A stretch of 64,000 bases of DNA. Origin: Paramicrosporidium saccamoebae. Its lineage: Eukaryota > Rozellomycota. Positions 37,207-47,550 of the stretch are shown here, piece after piece. Where the stretch lies: positions 35,160 to 99,159 of the forward strand of contig MTSL01000126.1 of the NCBI GenBank assembly GCA_002794465.1. Direction: 5' to 3'. The notes under the pieces are model-generated. The model saw nothing but the letters and a program-made list of their open reading frames with translations. It ran no database searches and was not told the DNA's origin. The position numbers were made by a program, and so were the translations under genes. Numbering within the stretch: position 1 is the first letter of the stretch; the number at the start of each line of letters is the position of its first letter.

Positions 37207-38898
37207 ATGAAGCTATTCGCGTTGGCCGTCTTCCTTGGCGTGGCCTCGGCAAAGAACCTCAAATGGGAAACTTACAAGCCAAAGGATGTTGACGCAACGA
37301 AATACATTATCACTGCAGCCAAGCTGAACACTGGCCAAAGCCACGAAACAAGAGTTGTCAGGTTCTCTCGCGGCCATCCCTCTGCACACATTTTTCTGCT
37401 CCCTCCGGCACCTGGACAGGGCGCAAAGTACTGGGAATCCGAGGTGGAAAAGCTAAGAGCAGTGTATGGAGAGGATTTTGTGTTGTATGCAGTCGACCTA
37501 AGGGGCACGACAAACGGGACGCCATTTTTCGATGAATCATCTGGGAACTGGAACTCGCTGGACGAGGACCTCAAGTCGCAGAGCGGCAAGTTGTCAATTT
37601 CGTCGTTGAATGTTAGTGGAATGGCCAGTGATTTAGAGAGACTTGTGAATCGAGTAAAGGACGATCCCGGATTTGCCGGCAAAGTCTATCTTCATGCCCG
37701 CTCCTTTGGGGCCCTAATTGCCAAAAAAGTGCTGGAAAGCTCTGATAAGACTTATTCTGCCGTAGTTTTCGAATCCAGCCTGGTTCCTGGCTCCTGGACA
37801 CACATCCAGAATGACTCTAGTTTCCTAAAATTGTGTGAAAGTGACGACTTTTGCAGGCACCAGTTTAATGGAATGAGCCCACTCCAAATGCGAAACGCTG
37901 TGGCCTCTATTGGGTCACCAGGATATAACGAATGCTCCACTGCTCTCATGGAAACGCTGAAGAAGGAATCCATCGGCCTGCTGCCTTCAGATGCATCCGA
38001 TTGGGTTCGAGTTCAGGAATTCCTGCAGCCATTCTTTCAAGGCAAAATTCAGATTGGCGACTATCATTCGGCCATGATCACCCTTCCGTTTCTAAGTGCA
38101 ACATATCTCTGCCCAAGCGTCGATACATACAAAAAAGATATTTTGCCAAAGATGATAAAGTTTGTCAAGGACGCAAAGAATCCCTTTTCACGATACACCA
38201 CGTTCGGCTCCGAGGTGGATATTAACCGTTTTGCCAACGCTTATTTGATGATGTACGAAGTGTTTAACATGGGGCTCGAGAAGGATCATCCGTGCCAAGG
38301 AGCGGCCCCCTTGGGGCTGGCCTCGCCCTGCATCCTCTACAAATATTACCACAAATACATTAAGCAGTTCAAAAAGATTTTGGGGAAGCATTCGCATGAC
38401 TATTCCTCTGTCAAGAACAGTAATACGAAAATGTTCTTTATCGGCGGGGCATTGGACCTTGTCACTCCGCTCTCTACAACATCCGAGTTTCATGACAAAT
38501 CGACTGGCATGGAAAAGCGCCTGCTTAAATTCCAGAACCTCGGCCATCATCCACTGAACAAAGGCGCCTGTGCAAGGGAGATTGGACGGGAGATTTTGGG
38601 AAAAGCTGGCTCTGGTGATACTGATGCTTGCATGAAACGTGCTAATGCTGAAAAGCTTGATTGGAAGATGCCAAAGATTAGCTACATTTCAAGCTGGTGG
38701 TCTGGCAAGGAACTAGCACCTAGCACGACCGTTCCGCCCAAAGTCGACGTAGATGATGGGAAGAGCAAGACCAAAGCATTGTATTATGTTGCCCTTGTAG
38801 TGGGAATTGTTGCCGTATTGGCAGTTACCGGACATGTCTGCTATACCCTGTACACGCGGCGAAAGGCTCGAAATGACGATACATATAGTGTCGCCTAG
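37207..38898 (+). CDS. Membrane-anchored secreted alpha/beta hydrolase (paralogue 3)
   Basis: 563 aa from ATG 37207. The signal peptide is MKLFALAVFLGVASA. Catalytic positions are recognisable but drifted: the oxyanion region is LLPPAPGQ in place of GGPGQ, the strand is YAVDLRGTTNG, the nucleophile elbow is HARSFGA (Ser166, with Ala at the first usual Gly), the Asp is in FIGGALDLVTPL and the His in QNLGHHPL. So Ser-Asp-His is retained while the elbow and oxyanion loop are altered. Cap cysteines (LKLCESDDFCRHQF) parallel paralogue 2. The C-terminus has a transmembrane helix (YYVALVVGIVAVLAVTGHVCYTLY) and a short tail. Activity may be changed or reduced; localisation is like paralogue 2. Confidence 0.84.
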   Translation: MKLFALAVFLGVASAKNLKWETYKPKDVDATKYIITAAKLNTGQSHETRVVRFSRGHPSAHIFLLPPAPGQGAKYWESEVEKLRAVYGEDFVLYAVDLRGTTNGTPFFDESSGNWNSLDEDLKSQSGKLSISSLNVSGMASDLERLVNRVKDDPGFAGKVYLHARSFGALIAKKVLESSDKTYSAVVFESSLVPGSWTHIQNDSSFLKLCESDDFCRHQFNGMSPLQMRNAVASIGSPGYNECSTALMETLKKESIGLLPSDASDWVRVQEFLQPFFQGKIQIGDYHSAMITLPFLSATYLCPSVDTYKKDILPKMIKFVKDAKNPFSRYTTFGSEVDINRFANAYLMMYEVFNMGLEKDHPCQGAAPLGLASPCILYKYYHKYIKQFKKILGKHSHDYSSVKNSNTKMFFIGGALDLVTPLSTTSEFHDKSTGMEKRLLKFQNLGHHPLNKGACAREIGREILGKAGSGDTDACMKRANAEKLDWKMPKISYISSWWSGKELAPSTTVPPKVDVDDGKSKTKALYYVALVVGIVAVLAVTGHVCYTLYTRRKARNDDTYSVA

Positions 38899-38960
38899 AA
38901 TAAATACTTGATACATGCAAGGTGTGAGTTGATAATTGATTGGGGGGCTCTTTATTGAGG

Positions 38961-39003
38961 ATTAATCTAACGTCAGGTCGATACGATACGTCGTTAGATT
39001 AAT
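38961..39003. repeat. Perfect 12-bp inverted repeat with 19-nt loop
   Basis: ATTAATCTAACG at 38961-38972 pairs exactly with CGTTAGATTAAT at 38992-39003; the loop contains CGATACGATACG. It lies 60 nt after the stop of hydrolase 3, past its AATAAA (38900), and about 170 bp before the myosin V start. It could be a transcript 3'-end hairpin or a protein-binding palindrome. Confidence 0.7.
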
Positions 39004-39169
39004 ACTAGACGGATTCTCTTTCGGTTCGATTCATAAGCCCTTTGATTTGTAAATCCGCTTGATTCATAAACTTGCTCATAGACTCACTATAGACTCGATG
39101 ATTGGCTCGTCCAAAAAGGGAAAACAATAAAATTGTTTGGTTGTTATTGCTTCTGGACCGATTCTTGCT

Positions 39170-42100
39170 ATGGTACCTATTGACCATGTGCGGTCGGGCA
39201 CAGACCTACAGGTGGGAAAGCCTACCCTTAAGGAGGTATGCATATGGAAAGTGGGGTAGAATGTAGGGCTCGCACATCTGGGTGTCTGATGAGCATGAAA
39301 GCTGGCTGGCAGCAACCGTGCTCTCTACGACCATGGTGGAATTGGAGGAGAGTGGAAAAGTTTCCTGCTGTATCAGTTATTTACGCTTGTAGGAACGAGA
39401 GCTCTTGCCAAAAGACACAGTCTTGCCGCGCAATACGACACTGGGGGAGGAGCGAATTGACGATCTCACGGGACTCGCCTTTCTCCACGAAGCTTCTGGT
39501 ACACTGTGTGCTGGCTAGACTTACTTTAGTGCTGAGTACAATAAGAAGCCGCTATGCTAATGGAAGCATATACACGTATTCGGGGATAGTCCTGACCGCT
39601 GTGAATCCTTACTGTCGACAGCCAATCTATGAACGCGAAGTTATCTGGGCGTACAATGAGCAACGCCGCGAGGAATTGGCACCACACCTGTTTGCCATTG
39701 CAGAGGATGCCCTAAGGTCGCTCTGCATTCACGGAACCAGTCAATCCATCATTGTGAGCGGCGAATCGGGGGCCGGCAAGACAATCAGTGCAAAATACAT
39801 TATGCGATACTTTGCCGAAGTGTGTGCAGTTGGGACACCGTCCCTGCAGTCCACAGAACATTTGCGGAAGGCTACAGTAGAGGACCGCGTGCTCGCTACC
39901 AATCCCATTCTGGAAGCGTTTGGCAATGCCAAGACTATCCGCAATGATAACAGTTCCCGATTTGGCAAGTATGTACAAATATTGTTCAATGAGACAAATC
40001 TCATATCGGGAGCGGCCATCAAGACGTATCTTTTGGAAAAGACGCGAGTTGTCGTGCAAGCAGAAGATGAGAGGAACTTTCACATTTTTTACCAGCTACT
40101 TGCTGGATGTCCAGAAGCAGAGAGGAGTGAGCTTGGCTTGACAAAATGGTCCGATTTTCATTATCTGGCCAGCTGTGGCACCATTGACGGTATTGATGAC
40201 TTGGAAGAGTTTGGCCTGACCAAGAATGCGATGGGGATTGCTGGATTCTCTGAAGAGCAGCAATGGAAGATTTTCAAGATACTTGCAGCCATTCTGCATC
40301 TTGGAAATGTAGATTTTGATGAAGACGGCGATGGTCATGCCAGCATAAGGGCCGAGCGCGTGACTGCACTGACAACTGCCTGCGAGCTCCTTGGGATTGT
40401 TGATCTTGGAGCCCACCTTGTTAAGAGAAAGATTGTTGCTGCACACGAAGTTGTGGATGCCTTTAATAGCCGTGTGCAGGCTTTGGCAGCTCGAGACTCG
40501 TTGGCAAAATATCTTTACTCGGCACTGTTTACTCATATTGTGGACGGACTCAATGCAAATCTCTCTCCCAGTGAAGAATGCGAAAAGTTTATCGGCGTCC
40601 TGGACATTTACGGCTTTGAAAAATTCACCATAAACTCTTTTGAGCAATTCTGCATCAATTATGCAAATGAAAAACTGCAGAATTTGTTTAACAAGCATGT
40701 TTTTGATTTGGAACAAAAGCTGTACACGGACGAAGGGATTGATTGGTCATTTGTAAAGTTTTATGATAATCAGGTTTGTATTGACCTGATCGAATCTAAA
40801 CTTGGTGTGCTTGATCTTTTGGATGAAGAGTGTCGCTTCCCGAATGGGTCGGATGCTTCTTTTGTAACCAAGCTGTATGATAAACATGCCAAGGCCGAGA
40901 CGGGCGAGTTTCTGCTGCGTCCCAAAATTTCTGTGGACGGACAATTTACAGTGAAGCATTTTGCCTATGATGTTGATTATATGTCGCATGGCTTTATTGA
41001 AAAGAATCGCGACCAAGTCCCGACAGACTTGCTAGAATTTGTTAGCAACTCTTCCAATGACTTTGTCCGCTCCTTACTAGCGCCTGGTGTCAACGCTCTA
41101 GCCGCCAGTAGGGAGAATCTCAAGGGAAGGGAAGTAAAGTTGTCTACAGGAATGGCCTTTAAGGCTAGTCTCGGCAACTTGATGGACGTCATCTCCTCTA
41201 CCCGTTCACACTACATCCGATGTATCAAACCCAACGAACAAAAGGAAGCAATGCTATTTGATGCGCCATTCGTGGTTCAGCAGCTGCGAGCGTGTGGAAT
41301 TTTAGAGACAGTGAGAATTAGTTCGGCGGGATATCCAGGTCGCTGGCCGTTTGCAGAGTTTTTGGAGCGCTTCAGATTACTTGCTGCCGATCCTTGCTGC
41401 CTTTCAGAAATCGCTGATCCGCGCACGGCATGTCTGCAGCTGCTTGGAGAGTTTAAAATGTCACCGGACCAATTCCAAGTGGGAAAGACTCGCGTTTTCA
41501 TGCGATCTGGGGTGCTGGCTGCCTTGGAGGAAGCACGGACAACAAAATTGATACTTTCCGCCACGCGGATACAAAGCGTGGTCAGGAGCGCATTGGCAGT
41601 TGCAGAAATGAAAAAGAAGGTTCAATCGGCCGGTATCGTTATTACTGTGATTCGGAGGCTATTTGGATGGACCGTGTATCAAAAGTTGGCAAAAGAACGA
41701 GCTTCATATAAGATTGTTACCGTATACTCTCGATTTGCCGCAAAAAGGCTGCTGCGTTCTGCTCAAAAGGCTTTGAGTGTAATTGTGGCCGTGCATCTCC
41801 GATTTGTTGCGCGGATGGCATCCAAAGAGCTGCACAAGACGAATGCAAGCGGCACCGTAGTAACAATAGTACGCTGCTACTTGGCCCAGCGGTCGTATCT
41901 TGCACAGGTGCTGATTGCACTGGCAGTACAATCTCGATATCGACGAAATATTGCCTGGACACAGCTGCTCAAGTACAAGGAAGAGGCTAGGTCGGTGGAG
42001 CATTTCAAGGAAACGTCGGAAATGCTGCACCAGAAGATTGCGGATCTGACACTACAACTAAAGCTTGCCGACGAACACTTGTCTTATGAGCGGGGTGTAA

Positions 42101-43919
42101 ATGCCCGGCTTCAAGAAGAACAACGGACTAGCGACACTGCCGCGGTGCACTTGGATGAGGTAACTGCCTTGCGGGCCGAATTTGAAGAGAGGATCGAGTC
42201 ATTTGAAAAGATGATTGAGAGTCTTGAGATTGCAAATAGCGAGCTATTTGAACGAAACGAAGAATTGACAAGGCAGCTTTGTGCATATAGACTGGAGAAG
42301 ACGAATGCTGGCCGTCTTCCTAGCCACAATCAGTCGCTGGCCAATATTATTTTAAGAGACACTGACACACCGCCGAGGAGTATGAGACATATGAGGGTGC
42401 TCTCATATGATTCCAAGATTGGCATGTTGAGCGAGCTGAATTTGCCAGAAATTACCCGACCGGCAATGATTCAAGCGACCAGTTCTGACCAGGTAATCAG
42501 CTGTTGATGGAGATTGTTAATTGATTATAGGAGGACTTGCGGAACGCCTTGGATGATCCAGGGTGTCTGGCGGAATTGCTGCAGGTTGTGGAGACTGCCC
42601 GGATTCCCAAGACGCCAGATGAGCGGGCCATGAAAAGTCTGGCCCGTATTCCGTGTAGAATATTCGAGCGGTGGATTTCGAGTTGGCTGAAAGTTGGATC
42701 CAGCCCAGAATTGGTCAAATCGTATCTGGACCGGGTGTTGAGTCACATCAAGTTGAATTGCATAGCTGTCCATGATAATTTTGTTATGAATGGAAGACGA
42801 GGCACTACGTCGACTAGTACGGTGGGGATTAGTGCCGACAGAAAGTTGGCATTTTGGATAGCAAACCTGTTTGATTTCCTGTGCTTCTTGCAATGGGCAG
42901 TGTCCGACTTGAATGATAGTGATCAGACGCCTACTGATGGGCAATTATCACAGAACATGCTGGTGCTATTGCAGCTAAGGACAGATGTGGCCCGGGTAAT
43001 TGAGGAATTGTACCGGGCATGGATGACGGATTTATTTCGCTTTTATTCACGACTTGGGATTGCCGCCTTACTGGATCATCAGGGTCTCACGGGTTTCACC
43101 TCTGAGCAAAATGGAAGGACCGAGCCGCAATCATCGCTAAAGATGCTCATGTTACCCTTTGCCAGAGCCATTGCTGGCGAGTTGGGTGTCACGGGAAAGA
43201 GAGGCGCTGGGATTGATGACTTGGTAGCGGCACTGGAAGAACTCGCCGATGCCATGGAATCATGCCATCTTCAAGCGGAAATTGTGATCCAACTGCTCTC
43301 CTCGGTGATTAGCAATTTCTGTTCGGCCGCATTTAACCAGATTCTGCTGAGGAAGAATTATGCCTCTTGGAAAAGGGGCATCCAGATCCAGTACAATTTG
43401 AGTCGGCTCGAGGAATGGGCCAACACGCTTCAAGCCAAACATCCAGGCTACTTTTTCTCGCCTTCCACTCTTCCAAGTCCCACCAGCCATTCAAACGTTG
43501 CAGCTACCACCACCTCTCCTCTCCTCCAGATCGAGCCGCTCATCCAGGCGGTAAAGCTATTGCAGCTGGCAAAGACACGAGTCGCCTCTGATTTGGATGT
43601 GCTCCTCGAGGCCTGTCCCAAGCTGAACGTGGTGCAAATCAGAAAGATTCTGGCTGTCTATGTTCCCGATGTGTATGAAGACGGTCCTGTCTCTCCCGAA
43701 GTGCTTCGTGGCCTGACGATGCGTGTCCACCAACAACAATACGAGGACAAAGATAGGGAGCAATTGGTCGAAACATTACCCGAATTACAGCCACAAAACT
43801 TGCCGCTCCAACTGTCGATTAAGCCGGTGGAACCAGTGTGCTTCTCGGCGATACCCACTGCGGCGGTGCCCCCACATTTATGGAAGATATTTGCACTTGT
43901 TGACTCGAATCTATTATGA
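39170..43919 (+). CDS. MYO5: Class V myosin heavy chain
   Basis: Five exons (39170..39235, 39267..39359, 39393..39498, 39530..42492, 42531..43919), with introns of 31, 33, 31 and 38 nt, encode 1538 aa. The N-domain reads EGSHIWVSDEHESWLAATVLSTT across the first splice; then ERIDDLTGLAFLHEASVLSTIRSRY and IYTYSGIVLTAVNPY. The motor has P-loop GESGAGKT (about 166-173), switch I NDNSSRFGKY, switch II DIYGFEKF and the FEQFCINYANEKLQ relay. About six IQ-like repeats, a short coiled coil (about 900-1010) and a C-terminal dilute/globular cargo domain follow (NMLVLLQLRTDVARVIEELY..., LLEACPKLNVVQIRKIL). Carries vesicles on actin. It lies 26 kb from the class II gene. The 38-nt intron separates coil from cargo domain. 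Confidence 0.95.
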
Positions 43920-43949
43920 GTGGGCAACTTGGATTGATAAAGCATCAGA

Positions 43950-44015
43950 TCACCAGAGAACTAGAACACCAGAACACTAGAACAGCAGAACACCAGGTCA
44001 TTAGAGCGCTAGAAA
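43950..44015. repeat. AGAACACCAGAACACTAG short tandem repeat
   Basis: An 8-9-bp unit (AGAACACCA / AGAACACTA / AGAACAGC) is repeated about seven times in the spacer between the convergent myosin V and bZIP genes. An AATAAA follows at 44014. Confidence 0.7.
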
Positions 44016-44139
44016 ATAAATGCACCCTCTGGGACGCAGTGTATATTATCGGCTACGTCTAGTCTACTAAAGGGGTTCTGCTATTTCTATAGATAATCAT
44101 GTTACGTGGGAGGCGCACTATTGACATTCCAAAACTTTA

Positions 44140-44724
44140 TTAGCTCCAAGGACAAAAATACTGATCAGGAAGCTTAACACCCGATCGGGCAAATGCATCT
44201 AGAAGGATTTTGTTTTCTTGCTGAAGACGTTCTCGGTCAGCCCTTAACGCCTCGACTTCGGATTGGAGAGCCGAGATAAGGTTGCTACGCTTAGCTCGAC
44301 ACCTCTCAGCCGCCAACCGATTTCTCTCCCTCTTCATCTCGACATTCTCCTCGATACGTCTTCGGGGTGCAGTTGCTGGCTGCGCGGCCTTGGAACGCAT
44401 AGAAGGTACAGGGAGCAAGGGGGGCTGTTGGACAGCAACACTCTGAGCAGCGGCCTGGGAATCAGGGACGGCTGCCCTTGACATTAGCATGCGCGAAGGG
44501 TTGGAAGGATCAACAAAAAAGTCCAAAATCTCTTCAACAATGGTGCCCGACTGAGAACTCTCGCAGCTGGCATCTTCCATAACATATTCATCTCTGTGGA
44601 GAAACGGCATGTCAAAAAAGTGGCTACTGAAGAGCTCCGGGAGTGGCTTTCCAATAAAGTCTTCGAGAACTGTAGGTCTTGGGGTCGGAAAGGCAGAAGT
44701 TATAGTACTTATCATAGCTGTCAT
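44140..44724 (-). CDS. bZIP transcription factor, Gcn4/ATF4-like
   Basis: 194 aa. The basic region KRERNRLAAERCRAKR (about residues 129-144) has the N-x7-R DNA-contact pattern, followed by a leucine zipper with heptad spacing (LISALQSEVEALRADRERLQQENKILL) reaching almost to the C-terminus. The N-terminal half is acidic and hydrophobic (DFIGKPLPELF, EEILDFFVDPSNPS), plausible activation segments, and there is a proline/alanine-rich linker. A C-terminal bZIP on a protein this size resembles Gcn4/CPC1/ATF4, but AP-1 or ATF/CREB relatives cannot be excluded. Target genes unknown. The upstream region has a TTTAAAAGG element about 45 bp before the ATG and a CCAAT box in this gene's orientation at about 44912. 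Confidence 0.88.
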   Translation of the reverse strand: MTAMISTITSAFPTPRPTVLEDFIGKPLPELFSSHFFDMPFLHRDEYVMEDASCESSQSGTIVEEILDFFVDPSNPSRMLMSRAAVPDSQAAAQSVAVQQPPLLPVPSMRSKAAQPATAPRRRIEENVEMKRERNRLAAERCRAKRSNLISALQSEVEALRADRERLQQENKILLDAFARSGVKLPDQYFCPWS

Positions 44725-45538
44725 AGGGTAATAGTTGTAGTAGAGTAGGGTTAAAACATTTTGGAGGCTTTAAAAGGCGGCGTGGCCGGTGGATGGATAG
44801 TTATTGTGACATGATGAGTGAGGGAAAGCCGGTTGAAGTGACCCTGGTGTTGCTATTTATTGACCGCCGATGACCATGTTGTCGAATGAGTCATACCATC
44901 CGCAGCATTTGATTGGTCAACTGTTTGTTGTCGAGTGATATTCCTATTGAAGGGAATATGAGTGTATTGTGAACGTAGGTATCTGGGTTATGAGACGTGG
45001 ATTGTGAGACGTGGATTATGAGACGTGAGTTATGAGGCGTGGACTATGAGGCGTGGACTATGAGGCGTGAATTATGAGGTGTGAATTATGAGACGTGAAT
45101 TATGAGGTGTGAATTATGGGACGTGAATTATGAGGCGTGAATTATGGGGTACGAATTATGGGGTACGAATTATGAAACCGGGACTATGAGACCTGGATTG
45201 TGAAATCGGGACTATGAGACGTGGATTGTGAAATCGGGACTATGGGACGTGGATTATGAAACCGGGACTATGGGACGTGAATTATAAAATCGGGACTATG
45301 AGACGTGAATTATAAAATCGGGACTATAGGATCTGTATTTTAAAAGATATATATCCCACGTGATTTAATAGACACCTTTTTGCCAACTTTGGTGGATCGA
45401 TCATGATAGCTCTTGATTTAGTACAATCGTCCGTATCTGCAGTTGTACTGAAAAAGTATACAATGTATTTCCTTTTTAGGGATGATTGGGGGCAGGACTT
45501 TTATCACAAATACCTTTCAGGGTATTGCGCGCTGTCGA
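44725..45538. other. Longest intergenic region (814 bp), dominated by a 14-bp minisatellite
   Basis: Divergent spacer between bZIP and guanylate kinase. 44725-44990 carries promoter-like elements of bZIP (TTTAAAAGG at about 44769, inverted CCAAT at 44912). 44991-45340 is the minisatellite listed separately. 45341-45538 is AT-rich and contains a CCCACGTGAT E-box-like palindrome at about 45356. A 20-codon open frame near 44812 is too short to call. Confidence 0.6.
44991..45340. repeat. 14-bp minisatellite, about 25 copies
   Basis: Units follow TGAGACGTG(G/A)ATTA with variants TGAGGCGTGGACTA, TGGGGTACGAATTA and TGAAACCGGGACTA. The period is exactly 14 throughout. Variants are ordered: GAGACGTG/GAGGCGTG types dominate on the left, GGGGTACG in the middle, and alternating AAATCGGG and GAGACGTG units on the right, so a 28-bp higher-order unit has spread at the right end. 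Confidence 0.92.
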
Positions 45539-46170
45539 ATGATATCCGGTACGAATAGTTTGGCGAGCTTCAGCTTGTAGGCTCTCTGGCGTCGACTAAG
45601 CCCTTGATTGTCATTTCTGGGCCCTCCGGTAGTGGTAAATCGACCCTGCTGAAACGGTTGGTGCAAGAACACCCGGGTGTTTTTGGATACAGCACATCCC
45701 ACACGACGCGCTCTCCACGACCTGGTGAAGAGGATGGTCGTGAATACCATTTTGTGACTCGCTCCGAATTCCAGAATCTCTGTGACAGAGGAACCTTTCT
45801 CGAATGGGCCGAATTCTCCAAGAACCTCTACGGAACCTCTATCAATTCAGTGCGCAAAATAGTGGAAGCTGGTCAAATGTGCATTATGGACATTGATTTG
45901 CAAGGAGTGCACTCTGTGAAAAATGCTGCAAAGGACCTTTGTCCGCGTTTCATCTTTATTAAACCACCCAGTTTTGAGGAGCTGCGCGCTCGTCTCCAGG
46001 CGCGCAGCACGGAAACTGACGAATCACTGGCAATTAGACTCAAGACTGCGGAAAGTGAGATGCGCTATGCTGACGAAAATCCGGGTTTCCATGATTTTGT
46101 CGTTGTGAATGACAACCTTGAACAGGCCTATAAGAATCTGAAAGTGGCAATCTTTGGCAAAGCTGATTAG
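45539..46170 (+). CDS. GUK1: Guanylate kinase
   Basis: Two exons: a 10-nt first coding exon (45539..45548) and 45581..46170, split by a 32-nt intron (45549..45580, GTACGA...TTGTAG). The product is 199 aa. It starts MISGSLASTKPLIVISGPSGSGKST, with the P-loop GPSGSGKS, then TTRSPRPGEEDGREYHF (GMP-binding), FLEWAEF..NLYGTS, the DIDLQGV motif, and the lid/Arg-rich PPSFEELRARLQAR. It phosphorylates GMP to GDP for nucleotide supply. Without the small first exon there is no ATG in the correct frame before the P-loop, so the exon is needed. Confidence 0.95.
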
Positions 46171-46506
46171 ATTGAGGTTTAGTTATAAATTTCGTCTCCC
46201 GCCGCCATGTGTATATGTAAGGTGGGTAAATGATCAGCTTGTTAATATCTGTCCAAAGTATAAAAGGATGGATCCTCTAGTACATTTACGTCTTTATACA
46301 CTGCCACTATGCTGGTACTAAACAATTTCCTGTCGCCCATTTATTTTGACACCGCGGCCAACGACTAAAAAGTAGAGATTGGCAGCCCAGAAATTTGGGA
46401 TCCAAAGTTTCATCGCCTAAAGATCAATAGTTACCCCTAAGATCTGTAGCTACTCCTAAATCCGCCTGTGGGTATAAATACCCGGATATTTCGGGTTGCC
46501 ATAAAG
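46171..46506. promoter_or_regulatory. Spacer with TATA box, a mini-ORF and a 28-bp element shared with 63719-63746
   Basis: 336 bp. TATAAAAGG at 46259-46267 is followed 42 nt later by a 19-codon ORF (46309..46368), which overlaps a 28-bp sequence (46313-46340) found again at 63719-63746 with two mismatches. The mini-ORF may be expressed or may be relict. Further on, two related units (AGATCAATAGTTACCCCTAA / AGATCTGTAGCTACTCCTAA) precede the FAS1 gene TATA box. Confidence 0.45.
46473..46480 (+). promoter_or_regulatory. TATA box of the FAS1 gene
   Basis: TATAAATA inside the palindrome GGGTATAAATACCC (46470-46483), only 26 nt before the ATG at 46507. Implies a very short 5' leader. Confidence 0.6.
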
Positions 46507-47550
46507 ATGAATTGGACTTTTTGGATATTTTTGACAGCTTCTCTGGTTTATGCGTCATGCCAGCAATACATTTTCCCATGGATTGCCAACAGCAGACAGT
46601 TGAACATTACACGCTCCTTCCTCCGATCGAATTGTTCTGCGCTGTTTAATTCAACCCTGAGTTCTTTGAACACGACCGATGGACTCAATATTACATTGTT
46701 TGCTCCTACTGATGAGGCATGGAGGGGTACTTTTAACATGACTGATTTCACTGGATTCGAAAACCTGAACTGCTCTGACACTAATGTCACTGATTGTCCG
46801 CGTCTGTTGTCTGGAAATTTGTCAGCATTGCGTGTCGAGGATGTGGCATCATGCATTCCCTTGATGGCAGCGTATCATCTTGTGAATGGGACCTATAGCA
46901 ACCTTTATAACTGCACCGACTCTATGAACATTACAGTTATCCCATCGGCCTTGAACATGACCTACGATCACAGCTACCAAGGAGTCAATATGTCACAAGT
47001 CATCATTTCACACGTGACCCCCGACGAAGCGCATGTGCATAGTGGAGGAAATAGTACTGCCTACGTCACTAATGCGTATCCTGCTCGTGATGGGCATGTC
47101 TATCTAATTGACCGGGTGCTCATCCCTCCATTGTTCTTGAATTACACTTTGAATGCGTTTAACATTTCCCAACCGCTGAATACAACAGAAATGTTGGGTG
47201 GAAACCAAACGTTTACCGTCTTTTTGCCGATAAACCAGGCAAACACTACCCTACCATCTAACGCTACCTCTTACGTCCTTCCGCAACTATTCTATCTCAA
47301 TCAAACAGAGCCGACGACAGTAAATCTTACTGCTCTGAATGGAAATCAGATTATGCTCAGTGTGCAGCAAAATAATACGGTTACCTTGAACGGAAATGTA
47401 ACGGTTGTTCGAGGGAATATCCCACTTGTCAATGGTGTTCTCCATCTGGTGAATGACACTCTTGGAGCGGCCAATATCTCCAATACTGCGGCTGCCTACG
47501 CGTTACGTCAGAATATGAATCATTGGCGTCACTGGATCCATAATCATTAA
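46507..47550 (+). CDS. Secreted FAS1 (fasciclin) domain glycoprotein
   Basis: 347 aa from ATG 46507. The signal peptide is MNWTFWIFLTASLVYASC. Two fasciclin-like domains are suggested: the first has NITLFAPTDEAW (H1-like, about residue 58) and DGHVYLIDRVLIPP (H2-like), the second TFTVFLPINQA and NGVLHLVNDTL. More than twenty N-x-S/T sequons make it a candidate heavily N-glycosylated extracellular adhesion protein. Four cysteines lie in domain 1. No GPI signal or transmembrane helix is visible at the C-terminus (NHWRHWIHNH). Heads the second secretome island, next to four tandem secreted paralogues on the opposite strand. Confidence 0.85.
   Translation: MNWTFWIFLTASLVYASCQQYIFPWIANSRQLNITRSFLRSNCSALFNSTLSSLNTTDGLNITLFAPTDEAWRGTFNMTDFTGFENLNCSDTNVTDCPRLLSGNLSALRVEDVASCIPLMAAYHLVNGTYSNLYNCTDSMNITVIPSALNMTYDHSYQGVNMSQVIISHVTPDEAHVHSGGNSTAYVTNAYPARDGHVYLIDRVLIPPLFLNYTLNAFNISQPLNTTEMLGGNQTFTVFLPINQANTTLPSNATSYVLPQLFYLNQTEPTTVNLTALNGNQIMLSVQQNNTVTLNGNVTVVRGNIPLVNGVLHLVNDTLGAANISNTAAAYALRQNMNHWRHWIHNH

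Noticed and set aside
44812-44880. Short ORF beginning MMSEGKPVEVTL as a first exon of a small (Lsm-like) gene
   Set aside because: No second exon with Sm motifs could be joined within the spacer.
44991-45340. CRISPR-like array
   Set aside because: Contiguous 14-bp units without unique spacers in a eukaryotic genome; a minisatellite.
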